DNA of 64,000 nt, taken from assembly GCA_023382655.1 (NCBI GenBank), contig JAHDWK010000002.1, positions 372,001-436,000 of the forward strand, written 5' to 3'. The position numbers and the translations under genes were made by a program. Positions within the stretch are counted from its first letter, which is position 1; each line of letters opens with the position of its first letter. The stretch comes from Anaerolineae bacterium. Its GTDB lineage: Bacteria > Chloroflexota > Anaerolineae > Promineifilales > Promineifilaceae. The notes beneath the pieces are model-generated. The model searched no databases and had not been told where the DNA came from. It was given only the letters and a program-made list of their open reading frames with translations. This document shows, piece by piece, positions 26,558 through 35,000 of this stretch.

Positions 26558-28471
26558 ATGGTAAGCGAAATGGTTTCAACAGTAAAAGGAGGATGGGGTA
26601 GTTCGTCAAACATCCGCAAAGAGTTACAGAGAACACAAGAAGAGTTACAAGATGCCCGCCTGAAGATGGAGCGGTACCGGGCGACGCTGCGGTTGGCCGG
26701 GGTGAACATTGAACGGCGCAATCGGGTAATTCGCGCCCTGACGTCGTTCCCATACCAGGCCAGCCGCATGACGGAACCGGCGGCGCTGCTGAAATTGGGG
26801 CTGTCGCAGGCGTTGGAGATGACCGAGGCGAAGGTGGGGGCGATTGTGATTATTGACCCGGCGACGAAGGAGCTATCGCTGGGGGCGCATGAGGGGCTGA
26901 CGCCAGACCTGGTGCGCATCCTCACCGGCAAGCAGTTTGACGCCGGCGCGGCTACGCTGATGCCCCATCTGGTGGCGGGCACGGGGGCGCTGGTGGAAGA
27001 GTCGGAAACGGCCGATGAAGGGGAGCGCATGTTGTTAGCCGCGGCCGAGGTGAGCAGCCTGATGAGCCTGCCGCTGTTTGCCGGGGAGCAGTTGTTGGGC
27101 ACGCTGGTAGCTGGGACGGTGGGTGAATCCCGTTTTTCGCCCGCGTCCACCCATTTTCTGATCGCCATTGCCCAGGGCATTGCCATTGCCCTGGAATCGC
27201 TGCGGCTGCGGGAGCGGTTGTGGTACATGGCGGAGATGTTCTTGAGCCAGGCGATGTCGGGCGAGGGTACGGCCGACAGTCTGGAAATGCCGCCGCCGCT
27301 GCTGCCGCCCTTGCAGGCCAAACTGGCTGACCTAGTGGCCAGCCTGGGCGGCACCATTGGCGCGATTTTTTTTGTGGATAAGTTGAAGGAAGATTTGCAG
27401 ATTACGCTGGCGGCCGATTATGGGTTGTCGCCTATTTTTACCAGCGAGTATGCCCAGTTCCGCAATTCGTATGCCTATTTCCCCTTCCACCAACTGCTGA
27501 CCCATAATTTGCTGGTGAAGAATCTGGCGCAGGTGAATGCCCGCCAGCCCTTACCGCTGCTGAAAAGTTTGCAGGAGGAGGGGGCGCGTTCGCTGCTGGC
27601 GGCGTATTTCTCGGACCCGGAAGAGGAGAAGATGCGGGTGATTTTGGTGGCGTGTAATAAGGTGGGGGCGTTCACGGCCGTGCAGTTTGACCCCCTCATC
27701 ACCATGAGCCAGTCGCTGCTGCCGCTGCTGGAAGAGCCGCCGTCCGTGCCTACGCTGCCGACGCGCAGTGTGCATGTGCCCTCCATGACCCTGGAAGCCA
27801 AAGAAGGCGACCTGGAACTGCTGCTGGCGGCGATGATGGAAGCCGAAGAAGAGGTGCAGCGCCACAATGCCGACTTTACCACGCTGAACGATATTTCCGA
27901 GATGCTGGTGCAGACGTTGGAGTTGGGGCCGGTATTAGAGGAAGTGTTGGGGCGGGTCAAGCAGATGTTGCAGACGGAAGCGGCCTGGCTCTATCTGATG
28001 GAAGACCCGGACCAGGAACGCGCCGGACTGCGCCTGACAGCGCATGAAGCGTTGTCGGTGGCGTTTGTGGACGCGGTGCGTCATTTGCCGGCCCATGATA
28101 CGCTGGAGGGGGAGGTGGCCCACGAAAACAAGGCGCGCCATTTGAATGATGTGTCGCAGGCGATGGCGCTGTGCCGGACGATGCACGAGATGGAACAGAT
28201 ACAGGCGGTAGCGGCGGTGCCATTATCGTGCCCGGAAGTGATGATTGACGGCCGTGCCCATCGCCGGGTGGTGGGGGTATTGGTGGTGGCCATGCGCCAG
28301 AGCCACACCTGGCAGCCGCGCCAGATTCGGCTGCTGAACACGGTGGCCAACCAGATGGGTTTTGCCATCAACAACGCCCTGCTCTATGCCCAGGTGAAGG
28401 AAGACATGGAAGCCTACTCCGTCAGCAACCAGTTCCTTAAACAGGTGAATGATGCGCTGATGGGGATTTGA
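26558..28471 (+). CDS. Cytoplasmic triple-GAF protein without output domain
   Basis: 637 residues, no TM helix. A short N-terminal coiled coil (IRKELQRTQEELQDARLKM) precedes three GAF-like domains: about 60-215 (VGAIVIID, LMSLPLFAGEQLLGTLV), about 225-390, and about 435-620 (AAVPLSC, VVGVLVVAM, LLNTVANQMGFAINNALLY). It ends right after the linker helix where a histidine kinase or cyclase would normally begin, so it appears to be a sensor or scaffold only. It is the last gene of the chemosensory operon and may supply the input that the sensor-poor receptor lacks. A start at codon 5 is also possible. Confidence 0.82.
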   Translation: MVSEMVSTVKGGWGSSSNIRKELQRTQEELQDARLKMERYRATLRLAGVNIERRNRVIRALTSFPYQASRMTEPAALLKLGLSQALEMTEAKVGAIVIIDPATKELSLGAHEGLTPDLVRILTGKQFDAGAATLMPHLVAGTGALVEESETADEGERMLLAAAEVSSLMSLPLFAGEQLLGTLVAGTVGESRFSPASTHFLIAIAQGIAIALESLRLRERLWYMAEMFLSQAMSGEGTADSLEMPPPLLPPLQAKLADLVASLGGTIGAIFFVDKLKEDLQITLAADYGLSPIFTSEYAQFRNSYAYFPFHQLLTHNLLVKNLAQVNARQPLPLLKSLQEEGARSLLAAYFSDPEEEKMRVILVACNKVGAFTAVQFDPLITMSQSLLPLLEEPPSVPTLPTRSVHVPSMTLEAKEGDLELLLAAMMEAEEEVQRHNADFTTLNDISEMLVQTLELGPVLEEVLGRVKQMLQTEAAWLYLMEDPDQERAGLRLTAHEALSVAFVDAVRHLPAHDTLEGEVAHENKARHLNDVSQAMALCRTMHEMEQIQAVAAVPLSCPEVMIDGRAHRRVVGVLVVAMRQSHTWQPRQIRLLNTVANQMGFAINNALLYAQVKEDMEAYSVSNQFLKQVNDALMGI

Positions 28472-28480
28472 GGCGGCCGT

Positions 28481-28543
28481 AGTGCCAGGCACAGGATAGC
28501 AGGTATTGGTCTGACTAGGTGGTTTTGCCCTGTGCCTGGCACT
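28481..28543 (+). terminator. Hairpin after the chemosensory operon
   Basis: AGTGCCAGGCACAGG (28481-28495) pairs with CCTGTGCCTGGCACT (28529-28543) over a 33-base loop. There is no T-run after it, so the terminator call is based on position and stem strength. Confidence 0.55.
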
Positions 28544-28685
28544 GCTCACTCATTTGCTGCAATTTGCGTTAACCGGGCGGACAATAAGATGCTACAATCG
28601 CAGCCAATACCAGTTTGGTAGCGGCAAATGCCTGAGTTTATAAAGATATGAATTCCATATAGGTGTTTGATCCTAGACCGGCTTA

Positions 28686-28770
28686 GTTCAACAATGATTA
28701 TGCGGCGGCTGAGGCGCTGGTCATTATAGGTTTCGTTTGACCGCGCCGCATTAATCCTTTATCGTTGGCC
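28686..28770. repeat. Imperfect 85-bp hairpin, attC-like, upstream of a cassette-like gene
   Basis: In a 334-base gap (28472-28805) GTTCAAC (28686) and GTTGGCC (28764) bound arms with GATTATGCGGCG and CGCCGCATTAATC, which pair with one bulged A, and inner GGTCA/TGACC arms. The ends fit integron attC core boxes only partly and the bulge is on the side expected for the opposite orientation, so this is a weak candidate. Nothing else is recognised in the gap. Confidence 0.35.
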
Positions 28771-28805
28771 CGCACATCCACAGAAGCCGAACTTACTATT
28801 CAACT

Positions 28806-29618
28806 ATGAAACTCATTTACATTGTCATGAAACTGCCCTTCTCGCTTAAACGAGCGATGCTCACAATTGTTCTGATTCTGGTCACGGGTCTCGCATTTGA
28901 TACCATTGCTTCCCGTGACAATTGCGAAAATCCGCCGTCGGTATGGGGGGCAAGAAAGCAGCAGTTGGAAGAACAATACAAAATCGTCATTTGCTTCGAC
29001 CAGATTGGCTATCCACTCCGTTTGATGGGAGCAAGCTTCGAGCGTGTGCCTACAAATGACCGGCTGGCAGCACTGGTTGCTCTTGAGGTCGATCTACAGA
29101 AGTATGAACCGGAATTCCTGGACAGACATCTTAATCGAGTCTATGTTTTTGACGGTCTGCGCATAAGCGGGGAATGGTACGGAGGAACCTACGATGCTAT
29201 TCATAAATGGGTATATATTCACAAGGGGTGGTTGGGCGATGACGGAACAACGCGCGCTGGGGGGGGATTTCACAGCGAGGTTAGTAGTATATTGATGCGT
29301 CGCCATCTTGGAGTCTTCTCACAGGAGGAGTGGAGCAAACTAAATCCAAAAGACTTCCAGTATCAAAGACCAGTGTCAACAGTAGACAATTTGCGGTATG
29401 GCAACACTGATTTAATTGGAAATGACCTGTTGTACACTCAGGGATTTCTGAATGGATATGGGCAAAACACTCTCGAAGATGACCTCAATGGGTTTGCCCA
29501 ATACCTAATAGGGAAACCAGAGCTACTTAAAGCATTGACCGACGAGTATCCTGCTATTCGCGCAAAGGCGAACCTGTTGCAGGAATACTACCTTATGATT
29601 GGTTATAATAAGCAATAG
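28806..29618 (+). CDS. Exported protein of unknown function, possible metallopeptidase relative
   Basis: 270 residues with an N-terminal hydrophobic helix (AMLTIVLILVTGLAFDTIA) that could be a signal peptide or anchor. I do not recognise the family firmly. GGFHSEVSSILMRRH is laid out like the HExxH-type helix of zinc metallopeptidases but lacks the second His. EDDLNGFAQYLI could carry the downstream acidic ligand seen in some gluzincin-like families. The gene is less GC-rich than its neighbours and has no ACGGCCGT copy. An attC-like site starts ten bases after its stop codon, suggesting a gene cassette. Confidence 0.6.
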   Translation: MKLIYIVMKLPFSLKRAMLTIVLILVTGLAFDTIASRDNCENPPSVWGARKQQLEEQYKIVICFDQIGYPLRLMGASFERVPTNDRLAALVALEVDLQKYEPEFLDRHLNRVYVFDGLRISGEWYGGTYDAIHKWVYIHKGWLGDDGTTRAGGGFHSEVSSILMRRHLGVFSQEEWSKLNPKDFQYQRPVSTVDNLRYGNTDLIGNDLLYTQGFLNGYGQNTLEDDLNGFAQYLIGKPELLKALTDEYPAIRAKANLLQEYYLMIGYNKQ

Positions 29619-29627
29619 AGTTGTGCA

Positions 29628-29679
29628 GCCCAACAGGGCTTGCAGCCGACACGAAGCGCGACTGAAGCGGGCGTTAGAC
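29628..29679 (+). other. Candidate integron attC recombination site
   Basis: GCCCAAC (29628-29634) fits the R'' consensus RYYYAAC and GTTAGAC (29673-29679) fits the R' consensus GTTRRRY. Between them GCTTGCAGCCG (29638-29648) pairs with CGACTGAAGC (29659-29668), with one extrahelical G at 29642 on the L'' side and one mismatch. That bulge is an attC hallmark. Its length of 52 bases is at the short end. No integrase gene is in the window. Confidence 0.5.
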
Positions 29680-29747
29680 GGGGGATTTGGTGTTGGTTAA
29701 TGCTTATCTTGTTATGGCTGGTTGTTAAGACCTTTCCAGCCCACAAT

Positions 29748-29830
29748 TTGCCCCTGTAGAAGGGAAGTAGTGGTCAAGGCCGTACTCTCACCCCCAACCA
29801 ACCAGCAGCAACAATTTCCGCATGTTGAGC
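29748..29830 (+). repeat. Imperfect direct repeat, copy A
   Basis: Shares AGAAGGGAAGT, GTGGTCA, GGCCGTA and CTCTCACCCCCAACCA with copy B at 31161-31255. The two copies flank the toxin-antitoxin genes. The rest of the 29619-30018 gap contains the attC-like site, a promoter candidate and no convincing gene; a 73-codon frame at 29722 is not supported. Confidence 0.6.
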
Positions 29831-29950
29831 CAGCGCTTTTGGCGGCTTGTTCCAGAGTGATAGGAGTGGGTGGGGGTACGGCCGTGGTAGCAGAGCCAAC
29901 AGTGGTGCTAAACAGCCATCATTACCTGAAAAGTGCCATGTGAGGGTGTC

Positions 29951-29980
29951 TTGATATTTTGATGGGGGGTGAATTAGAAT
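29951..29980 (+). promoter_or_regulatory. Sigma70-like promoter for the toxin-antitoxin pair
   Basis: TTGATA (29951-29956), 18 bases, TAGAAT (29975-29980), placed 38 bases before the first ATG. GAAAAGGA just before the start acts as ribosome site. Confidence 0.5.
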
Positions 29981-30018
29981 GTAGTAACTGATGCGCTCAC
30001 AAAGAAAAGGATCGGCTA

Positions 30019-30315
30019 ATGGCGAAAATAACGATTACAAAAGAAAACTTGCTGACTCCGGCGGAATTCAAAGCTCTGCTGGAACAAACAGTAGCGCGAA
30101 GTTCAACCCTAGATGACATGCTAGGTTTACTCCGAGAATTAGTTGCCTATGAAGACAAATACAACATGGGCAGTGATGTGTTCTACGCTCGTTTCATGCG
30201 CGGCGAAATGGGGGATGATTTGCCCTTCATTATGTGGGCTGGACAATATGAATTGTACCTGGAGGCAAAGCAGGAAATTGCCAGTCAACTACCCAAAGTG
30301 CTTGTAGCCGTCTGA
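30019..30315 (+). CDS. Probable antitoxin partner of a TumE-like toxin
   Basis: A 98-residue acidic helical protein with a C-terminal block (KYNMGSDVFYARFMRGEMGD then FIMWAGQYELYL). This block is typical of small partners encoded next to DUF6516/TumE toxins. It overlaps the toxin gene by one base (TGATG). No DNA-binding motif is recognised. The antitoxin role rests on gene order and on that shared block. Confidence 0.6.
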   Translation: MAKITITKENLLTPAEFKALLEQTVARSSTLDDMLGLLRELVAYEDKYNMGSDVFYARFMRGEMGDDLPFIMWAGQYELYLEAKQEIASQLPKVLVAV

Positions 30316-30701
30316 TGCTAAACAACTATTTGCATCGCCTCTACGATACAATTATCTCCCGTGGCTACGTTGAGGTTGAACAACTCGCCTTTGACAACCG
30401 GTCAAACCGGCGGGGAACCATAAGTGGGCGACTGAAATTTCACGATGGCTCTTTGTTAGATTTCGGTGAAGTGCTTATCGTACAGAACAGACAAGTGGGG
30501 AAACTGCGTTATGCCTATCATTATCAAAATGTATCGAGTGAAGTGATTTTCCGTTACGATAACGCCCCACATTATCCCAACCTTCCTACTCACCCGCATC
30601 ATAAACATGTTGGCAGCACGGCCGTTGAACCATCTCTAGCCCCTGATCTCAGCGAGGTTCTTCGTGAGATCGAGCAGTTGATTTTTAAGACTGACGGATA
30701 A
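30315..30701 (+). CDS. TumE/DUF6516-family toxin
   Basis: A 128-residue protein with the family pattern: LKFHDGSLLDFGEV, a KLRYAYHYQN strand, FRYDNAPHYPNLPTHPHHKH and a C-terminal LSEVLREIEQLI helix. TumE-type proteins are toxins of type II modules, thought to act on RNA. The overlap with the upstream gene ensures coupled synthesis. One ACGGCCGT copy (30618) lies in a variable loop, suggesting some time spent in this genome. Confidence 0.68.
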   Translation: MLNNYLHRLYDTIISRGYVEVEQLAFDNRSNRRGTISGRLKFHDGSLLDFGEVLIVQNRQVGKLRYAYHYQNVSSEVIFRYDNAPHYPNLPTHPHHKHVGSTAVEPSLAPDLSEVLREIEQLIFKTDG

Positions 30702-30741
30702 CAAGTTTCCACCAGGCGACACGCCTGAACTGGAGAGAAAC

Positions 30742-31056
30742 ATGGTTCGTGTACCAACCACTCGTGTTCCTACCTATCCAGGAGAAATGTTGTTAGAGGA
30801 ATTCCTGAACCCCATGGGGTTAAGCCAGCGCGATCTGGCTGATAGCATTCATGTGCCGTATCAACGGATCAATGAAATCATCAACGGCCGGCGTGGCGTG
30901 ACACCAGGCACGGCTTTACGTCTGGCAAAGTATTTTGGCACATCGGCTGGCTTTTGGATGAATCTGCGACTGCGGTGGGATTTGTATCATGCGCAGCAAT
31001 CTGAAGCGCAGTCATTAGAAACCATTCAGCCGTATCAGGTGGTATCAGGTGGCTGA
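30742..31056 (+). CDS. HigA-family antitoxin (XRE HTH), toxin gene missing
   Basis: A 104-residue protein of the HigA addiction-module family: PGEMLLEEFLNPMGLSQRDL followed by the HTH (LADSIHVPYQRINEIINGRR) and FGTSAGFWMNLRLRWDLY. A HigB-type RelE-fold toxin normally precedes it; none is present, so it is an orphan or has been recruited beside the TumE-like pair. GGAGAG lies before the start. Confidence 0.85.
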   Translation: MVRVPTTRVPTYPGEMLLEEFLNPMGLSQRDLADSIHVPYQRINEIINGRRGVTPGTALRLAKYFGTSAGFWMNLRLRWDLYHAQQSEAQSLETIQPYQVVSGG

Positions 31057-31094
31057 CTAGCCATCTGACCCGGACTGGCGGCCGACCCTGGCAC

Positions 31095-31370
31095 GTGTCT
31101 CCTTACTATGGCCGCCTCTCAGCTCGTAGGGATGCTCTACAAGACCGTGTCCTCCAACCTTTGTCCCCGGAGAAGGGAAGTGGTGGTCACGGCCGTAGTT
31201 TTTCCTCCCTTCTCACTCTCACCCCCAACCACCATCAACAGCTTTCCCCCATTGATCAAGAGCTAACGGATGTTCATCAGGAACTTTTGCGCATCCGTAA
31301 GTAACTAACGGACATCCGTCAGGAGCTTTGGCACATTGCTCAGTGGTCTTTAGCGGCTGTTATCGCCTGA
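31095..31370 (+). pseudogene. Remnant of a small coiled-coil membrane protein
   Basis: One frame runs from a GTG at 31095 to TGA at 31368 with a single TAA at 31302. On both sides of the TAA the residues repeat the same heptad (ELTDVHQELLRI then LTDIRQELWHI) and continue into a hydrophobic AQWSLAAVIA. This looks like the end of a small coiled-coil/TM protein broken by a stop. The N-terminal half coincides with repeat copy B, so its coding status is uncertain. Confidence 0.35.
31161..31255 (+). repeat. Imperfect direct repeat, copy B
   Basis: Second copy of the element at 29748-29830. The 31057-31469 gap otherwise holds the coiled-coil remnant and two ACGGCCGT copies (31189, 31387). Confidence 0.6.
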
Positions 31371-31469
31371 TGTGATCAGGGAGGGCACGGCCGTAGTGGG
31401 GATAATAAGGCCGGAACAAACAGCCGCAGATGCCAATCGTTGGCATCTGCGGCTGTCAGTTAAGAACGT

Positions 31470-31958
31470 TTAGGGAAACTCAATTTCCACCACGATTAAC
31501 TGTCCATTGCGTGTGGGCATATCAAACGAGTCGCTGACCGCCACTTGTTTACCACCTTCACTGGCATACAGTACCCAGCGGAATGGCCCCTGCCCATAAT
31601 TGGCCGGGTACACCCACCAGGTTTTCATATCCGCCTGGCCTTCATCCAGATGGCCGCGCCAGCCAACCACATCATACCAGTTACCATGTTCATTTTGCCA
31701 TTGCACCACCGTCCAGGCGCCGGGCATTGGTTCTGAGGTGTGCAGACGAATGGCCGCGCCATGAGTGGGTGTGGCGGGCACAGGTGTGGCTGTGGGTATA
31801 ACCGGTGTCGTTGTCGGCGTGGGGCTGGTGGTGGGGCGTGGCGGCAAGCCACCACCAGCTGCTGTGCCTTGCCCCTGACCCAACAGAATAAAGATAATGG
31901 TTAAGGCTAAAGCCATGATAAAAGCGATAAACAATCGTCGGCTGCGTGTGTGTAGCAT
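31470..31958 (-). CDS. Membrane-anchored extracellular protein with Thr/Pro linker
   Basis: 162 residues: a basic N terminus (HTRSRR), one TM helix (LFIAFIMALALTIIFILLG), a Pro/Thr-rich linker (about residues 38-68) and a C-terminal beta-rich domain of about 95 residues with Trp pairs (WTVVQWQNEHGNWYDVVGW and KTWWVYP). The domain is not recognised; it probably faces outside. It is the last gene on the minus strand after the giant repeat protein, but a 93-base gap full of repeats separates them. Confidence 0.65.
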   Translation of the reverse strand: MLHTRSRRLFIAFIMALALTIIFILLGQGQGTAAGGGLPPRPTTSPTPTTTPVIPTATPVPATPTHGAAIRLHTSEPMPGAWTVVQWQNEHGNWYDVVGWRGHLDEGQADMKTWWVYPANYGQGPFRWVLYASEGGKQVAVSDSFDMPTRNGQLIVVEIEFP

Positions 31959-31977
31959 TTTATTACTCCAGAATTCT

Positions 31978-32050
31978 CGTAATTCGTGACCCGTGACCCG
32001 TAACCCGTAACCCGATAACGGTTCACGGATTACGGGTTACGATTTACGGT
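31978..32050. repeat. 7-bp tandem repeat hairpin after the giant gene
   Basis: GTGACCC/GTAACCC units (period 7) are followed by complementary GGTTCAC/GGATTAC/GGGTTAC units. The array ends two bases from the stop codon of the 2928-residue protein and may serve as its terminator. Confidence 0.75.
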
Positions 32051-32051
32051 T

Positions 32052-35000
32052 CTATTGGGCCGTCGTCCCGGTGATATTATTATACACGCCACCACTGCTT
32101 TCATGGCTTTCCAGCACATTGCCGTAAGTGGTGGCGGTATTGGCCGAGTCTACCTGGGCATAAACCGGCGTACCCACCGCCAACGGCCCGGCGAAATCGC
32201 TCAGGTCAGCCCGGTAATGGGCACCGTTGATGGTGAGGGTGAGCGATTGGCCCGGATTCAGGATCACATTGCTCACACCCCAGACCAGACCGTGATCGGC
32301 CACCAACTGCCACGTCTGGTTCACCATCGTGGGCACAGGGTCGGGGTCAATGTACACATCTACCCAGAAGTCATCGGTCACGGCCGTGTTCCCCTGATTG
32401 GTCACGACGACGGTAATGCTGTTGCCCACGGCCGTCAGGCTGCTCACCACCAGGTCTGGCCCGGTTGCCGCGCTGCTGTCTTTCACAATGATGGGTAGGA
32501 AGATGGTGCTGCCGCTCACGGTCACCACCACCTGATCGGTGGTCACGCCGGTATCATCATCCGTCACCGTGAGGGTGGCGGTGTAGACGCCGGCCGCGCC
32601 ATAGGTATGGGTGGGTGTGAGTGTGCCGCTGGTACTGTGGCCATCGCCCAAGTCCCATTCAATGGTGTGTGTATCTTCGATGCCGATGTCGCTGAAGCTG
32701 CCGTTGAAGGTCACGGCCGTACCTGTATTCACCGCCATATCCGCGCCCGCATCCACGACCGGGGCTACGTTGTAGACGGTGAGGGTGGTCATGTGTACGG
32801 CCGTGCCGCCATTGTCATCTACCAACGTCAACGTCACGGTGTACACGTCTGATGGTGTGCCGGTGGGGTTGTCGTCGGCGTAGGTGTGGTTTTCGCTAAA
32901 GTCAGTGGTGCCCGCACCGTAGGCATAGCTGTCTACCGCGCCGTCACCCCAGGCCACCGTCAGCGTGAAGCTGTCCGCCGGGCTGACTTCGATAATGCTG
33001 CCGTTCAGGGTCGCCGTATCACCTTCGTTGATTGGATCAGAGATGCTCACATTGTCCAGAGCCGGGGCCACATTATCCACCTGCACCGTGATCGTTTCGC
33101 TGTCGCTGCCGGTGTCATCATCCGTCAGCGTCAACACGATGTCAAAGTCGGCCAGCGGCGCGCTTAGGAGCTGCAAGGCATCATCTTCGTACAGATGCGT
33201 CACCAGGAAGCTGCTTGTGCCCGCCGGATAACTGAATGTCTCGGTGATGCCATCGGCCCAGTCAACCTCCAGGGTAAAGCTGTCCAATGTGCCCACGTCG
33301 CTGATCTGTCCGGTGACGGTGATGGTGTTGTTTTCATCAATGTTCAGCGGCGTGGCGGCCACGTTGAACAGGTCGGGGGCGACATTACTGACGGTGAGCA
33401 CGGCCGTGCCGTTCCCCACGCCCGTATCATCATCCGTCACCGTCACCGTGACGGTGTACTCGTCGGCCGGTGTACCGGATGGGTCGTCATCCAGGTATTG
33501 GTGTGTTTCGCTGAAACTGGTTGTGCCCGCCGCGTAGTTAAAGGTTTCCGGCGTCGAGCCATCACCCCAATCCACCACCACCGTGAAGGTGTCCAGTGTG
33601 CCGGGGTCGGCGATGTCGCCGGAAAGGACACTGACGCCGTTTTCAGCCACATCCGTCGCCGTCAGATTGTTTAATGCTGGGGCGACGTTGCTCACGGTGA
33701 CGGTGGTGCTGCCGGCGTCGCTGCCCGTGTCATCGTCCGTCAGCATCAGGCTGATGGTGTAGTCGTCGGCCGGTGTGCTAGACGGGTCGTCATCCAGGTA
33801 TTGGTGCGTTTCGCTAAAGCTGGCCGTACCCGCACCATAGCTGAAGGTTTCGGTGATGCCATCGCCCCAATCCACGACCAGGGTGAAGGTATCGGCCGTA
33901 CCGGGGTCGGTAATACTGCCGGAGAGGGTGGTGAAGTCGTTTTCGGACACGGCCGTAGCCGCCACACTGCCCAACTGCGGCGCAACATTGTTCACCGTCA
34001 CCGTCAGGCTGCCCGTATCGCTGCCGCCATTGTCATCCGTCAGTGTCAGCGTCACCGTGTAAATATCTGATGGCGTGCCGGCGGGGTCATCGTCCACGTA
34101 AACGTGTGTTTCGCTGAAGCCGGTTGCGCCCGCGCCATAGCTGAACGTCTCCGTGATGCCGTCACCCCAATCCACCAACAGCGTGAAGGTATCGGCCGGG
34201 CTGGGGTCGCTGATGCTGCCCGCCAATGTGGCGGCGCTGCCCTCGTTCACCGGGCTGCTGATGGTCACGCCAGAGAGCGTGGGCGGCAGATTTTCCACCG
34301 TCACCGTCACGCTGTCGCTGTCGCTGCCGGTGTCATCATCCATCAGGGTAGCGTCAATCGTGAAGTCCGCTTCCGGTGCGTGCAGTGCAAGCAGCGCATC
34401 ATCGTCGTAGGTGTGTGTCAACGTGAAAGCCGTTGTCCCCGCCGGATAATTGACTGTCTCTACATTGCCGTCAGCCCAATCCACCACCAGCGCAAAGGTG
34501 TCCAGCACACCGGGGTCGGCGATGCTGCCGGTGAGGGTGAGGCTGTTTGTTTCGCTGATGATCAGTGGCGTGGCCGCCAGATTGAACAGGTCGGGGGCAA
34601 TGTTATGCACCGTCAGAGAGGCAGTTTCACTATCGCTGCCGGTATCATCATCCGTCAGTGTCAGACTGATGGTCACGATGTCTGATGGCGTGCCGGTGGG
34701 ATCATCATCGGCATACGTGTGCGTTTCGCTGAAACTGGTCGCGCCGGCGGGGTAATTGTAGGTATCGCTGTTGCCATCGCCCCAATCCACCACCAGGGCA
34801 AAGGTGTCCAGCGTACCCGGATCAGTGATCAGGCCGCTAAGGGTGGCGCTGCCGCCTTCATCCACGTTGGCCGTGACGGCCACGTTAGACAGTGTTGGCG
34901 CCACGTTGCTGATGGTGGTGGTTACGCTGTCTGTGGCGCTGCCGGTGTCATCGTCGGTGAGCGTCAGGCTGATGGTGTAGTCATCGGTGGGTGTACCGCT

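Noticed and set aside
26558..28471. Histidine kinase call for the GAF protein
   Set aside because: No HisKA or HATPase motif follows the GAF domains; the frame ends cleanly at a stop codon, and the next 300 bases encode no kinase in any frame I can see.
29722..29943. 73-codon frame in the toxin-antitoxin pocket
   Set aside because: No ribosome site, low-complexity product, and it overlaps the direct repeat copy A, which is present elsewhere without this frame.
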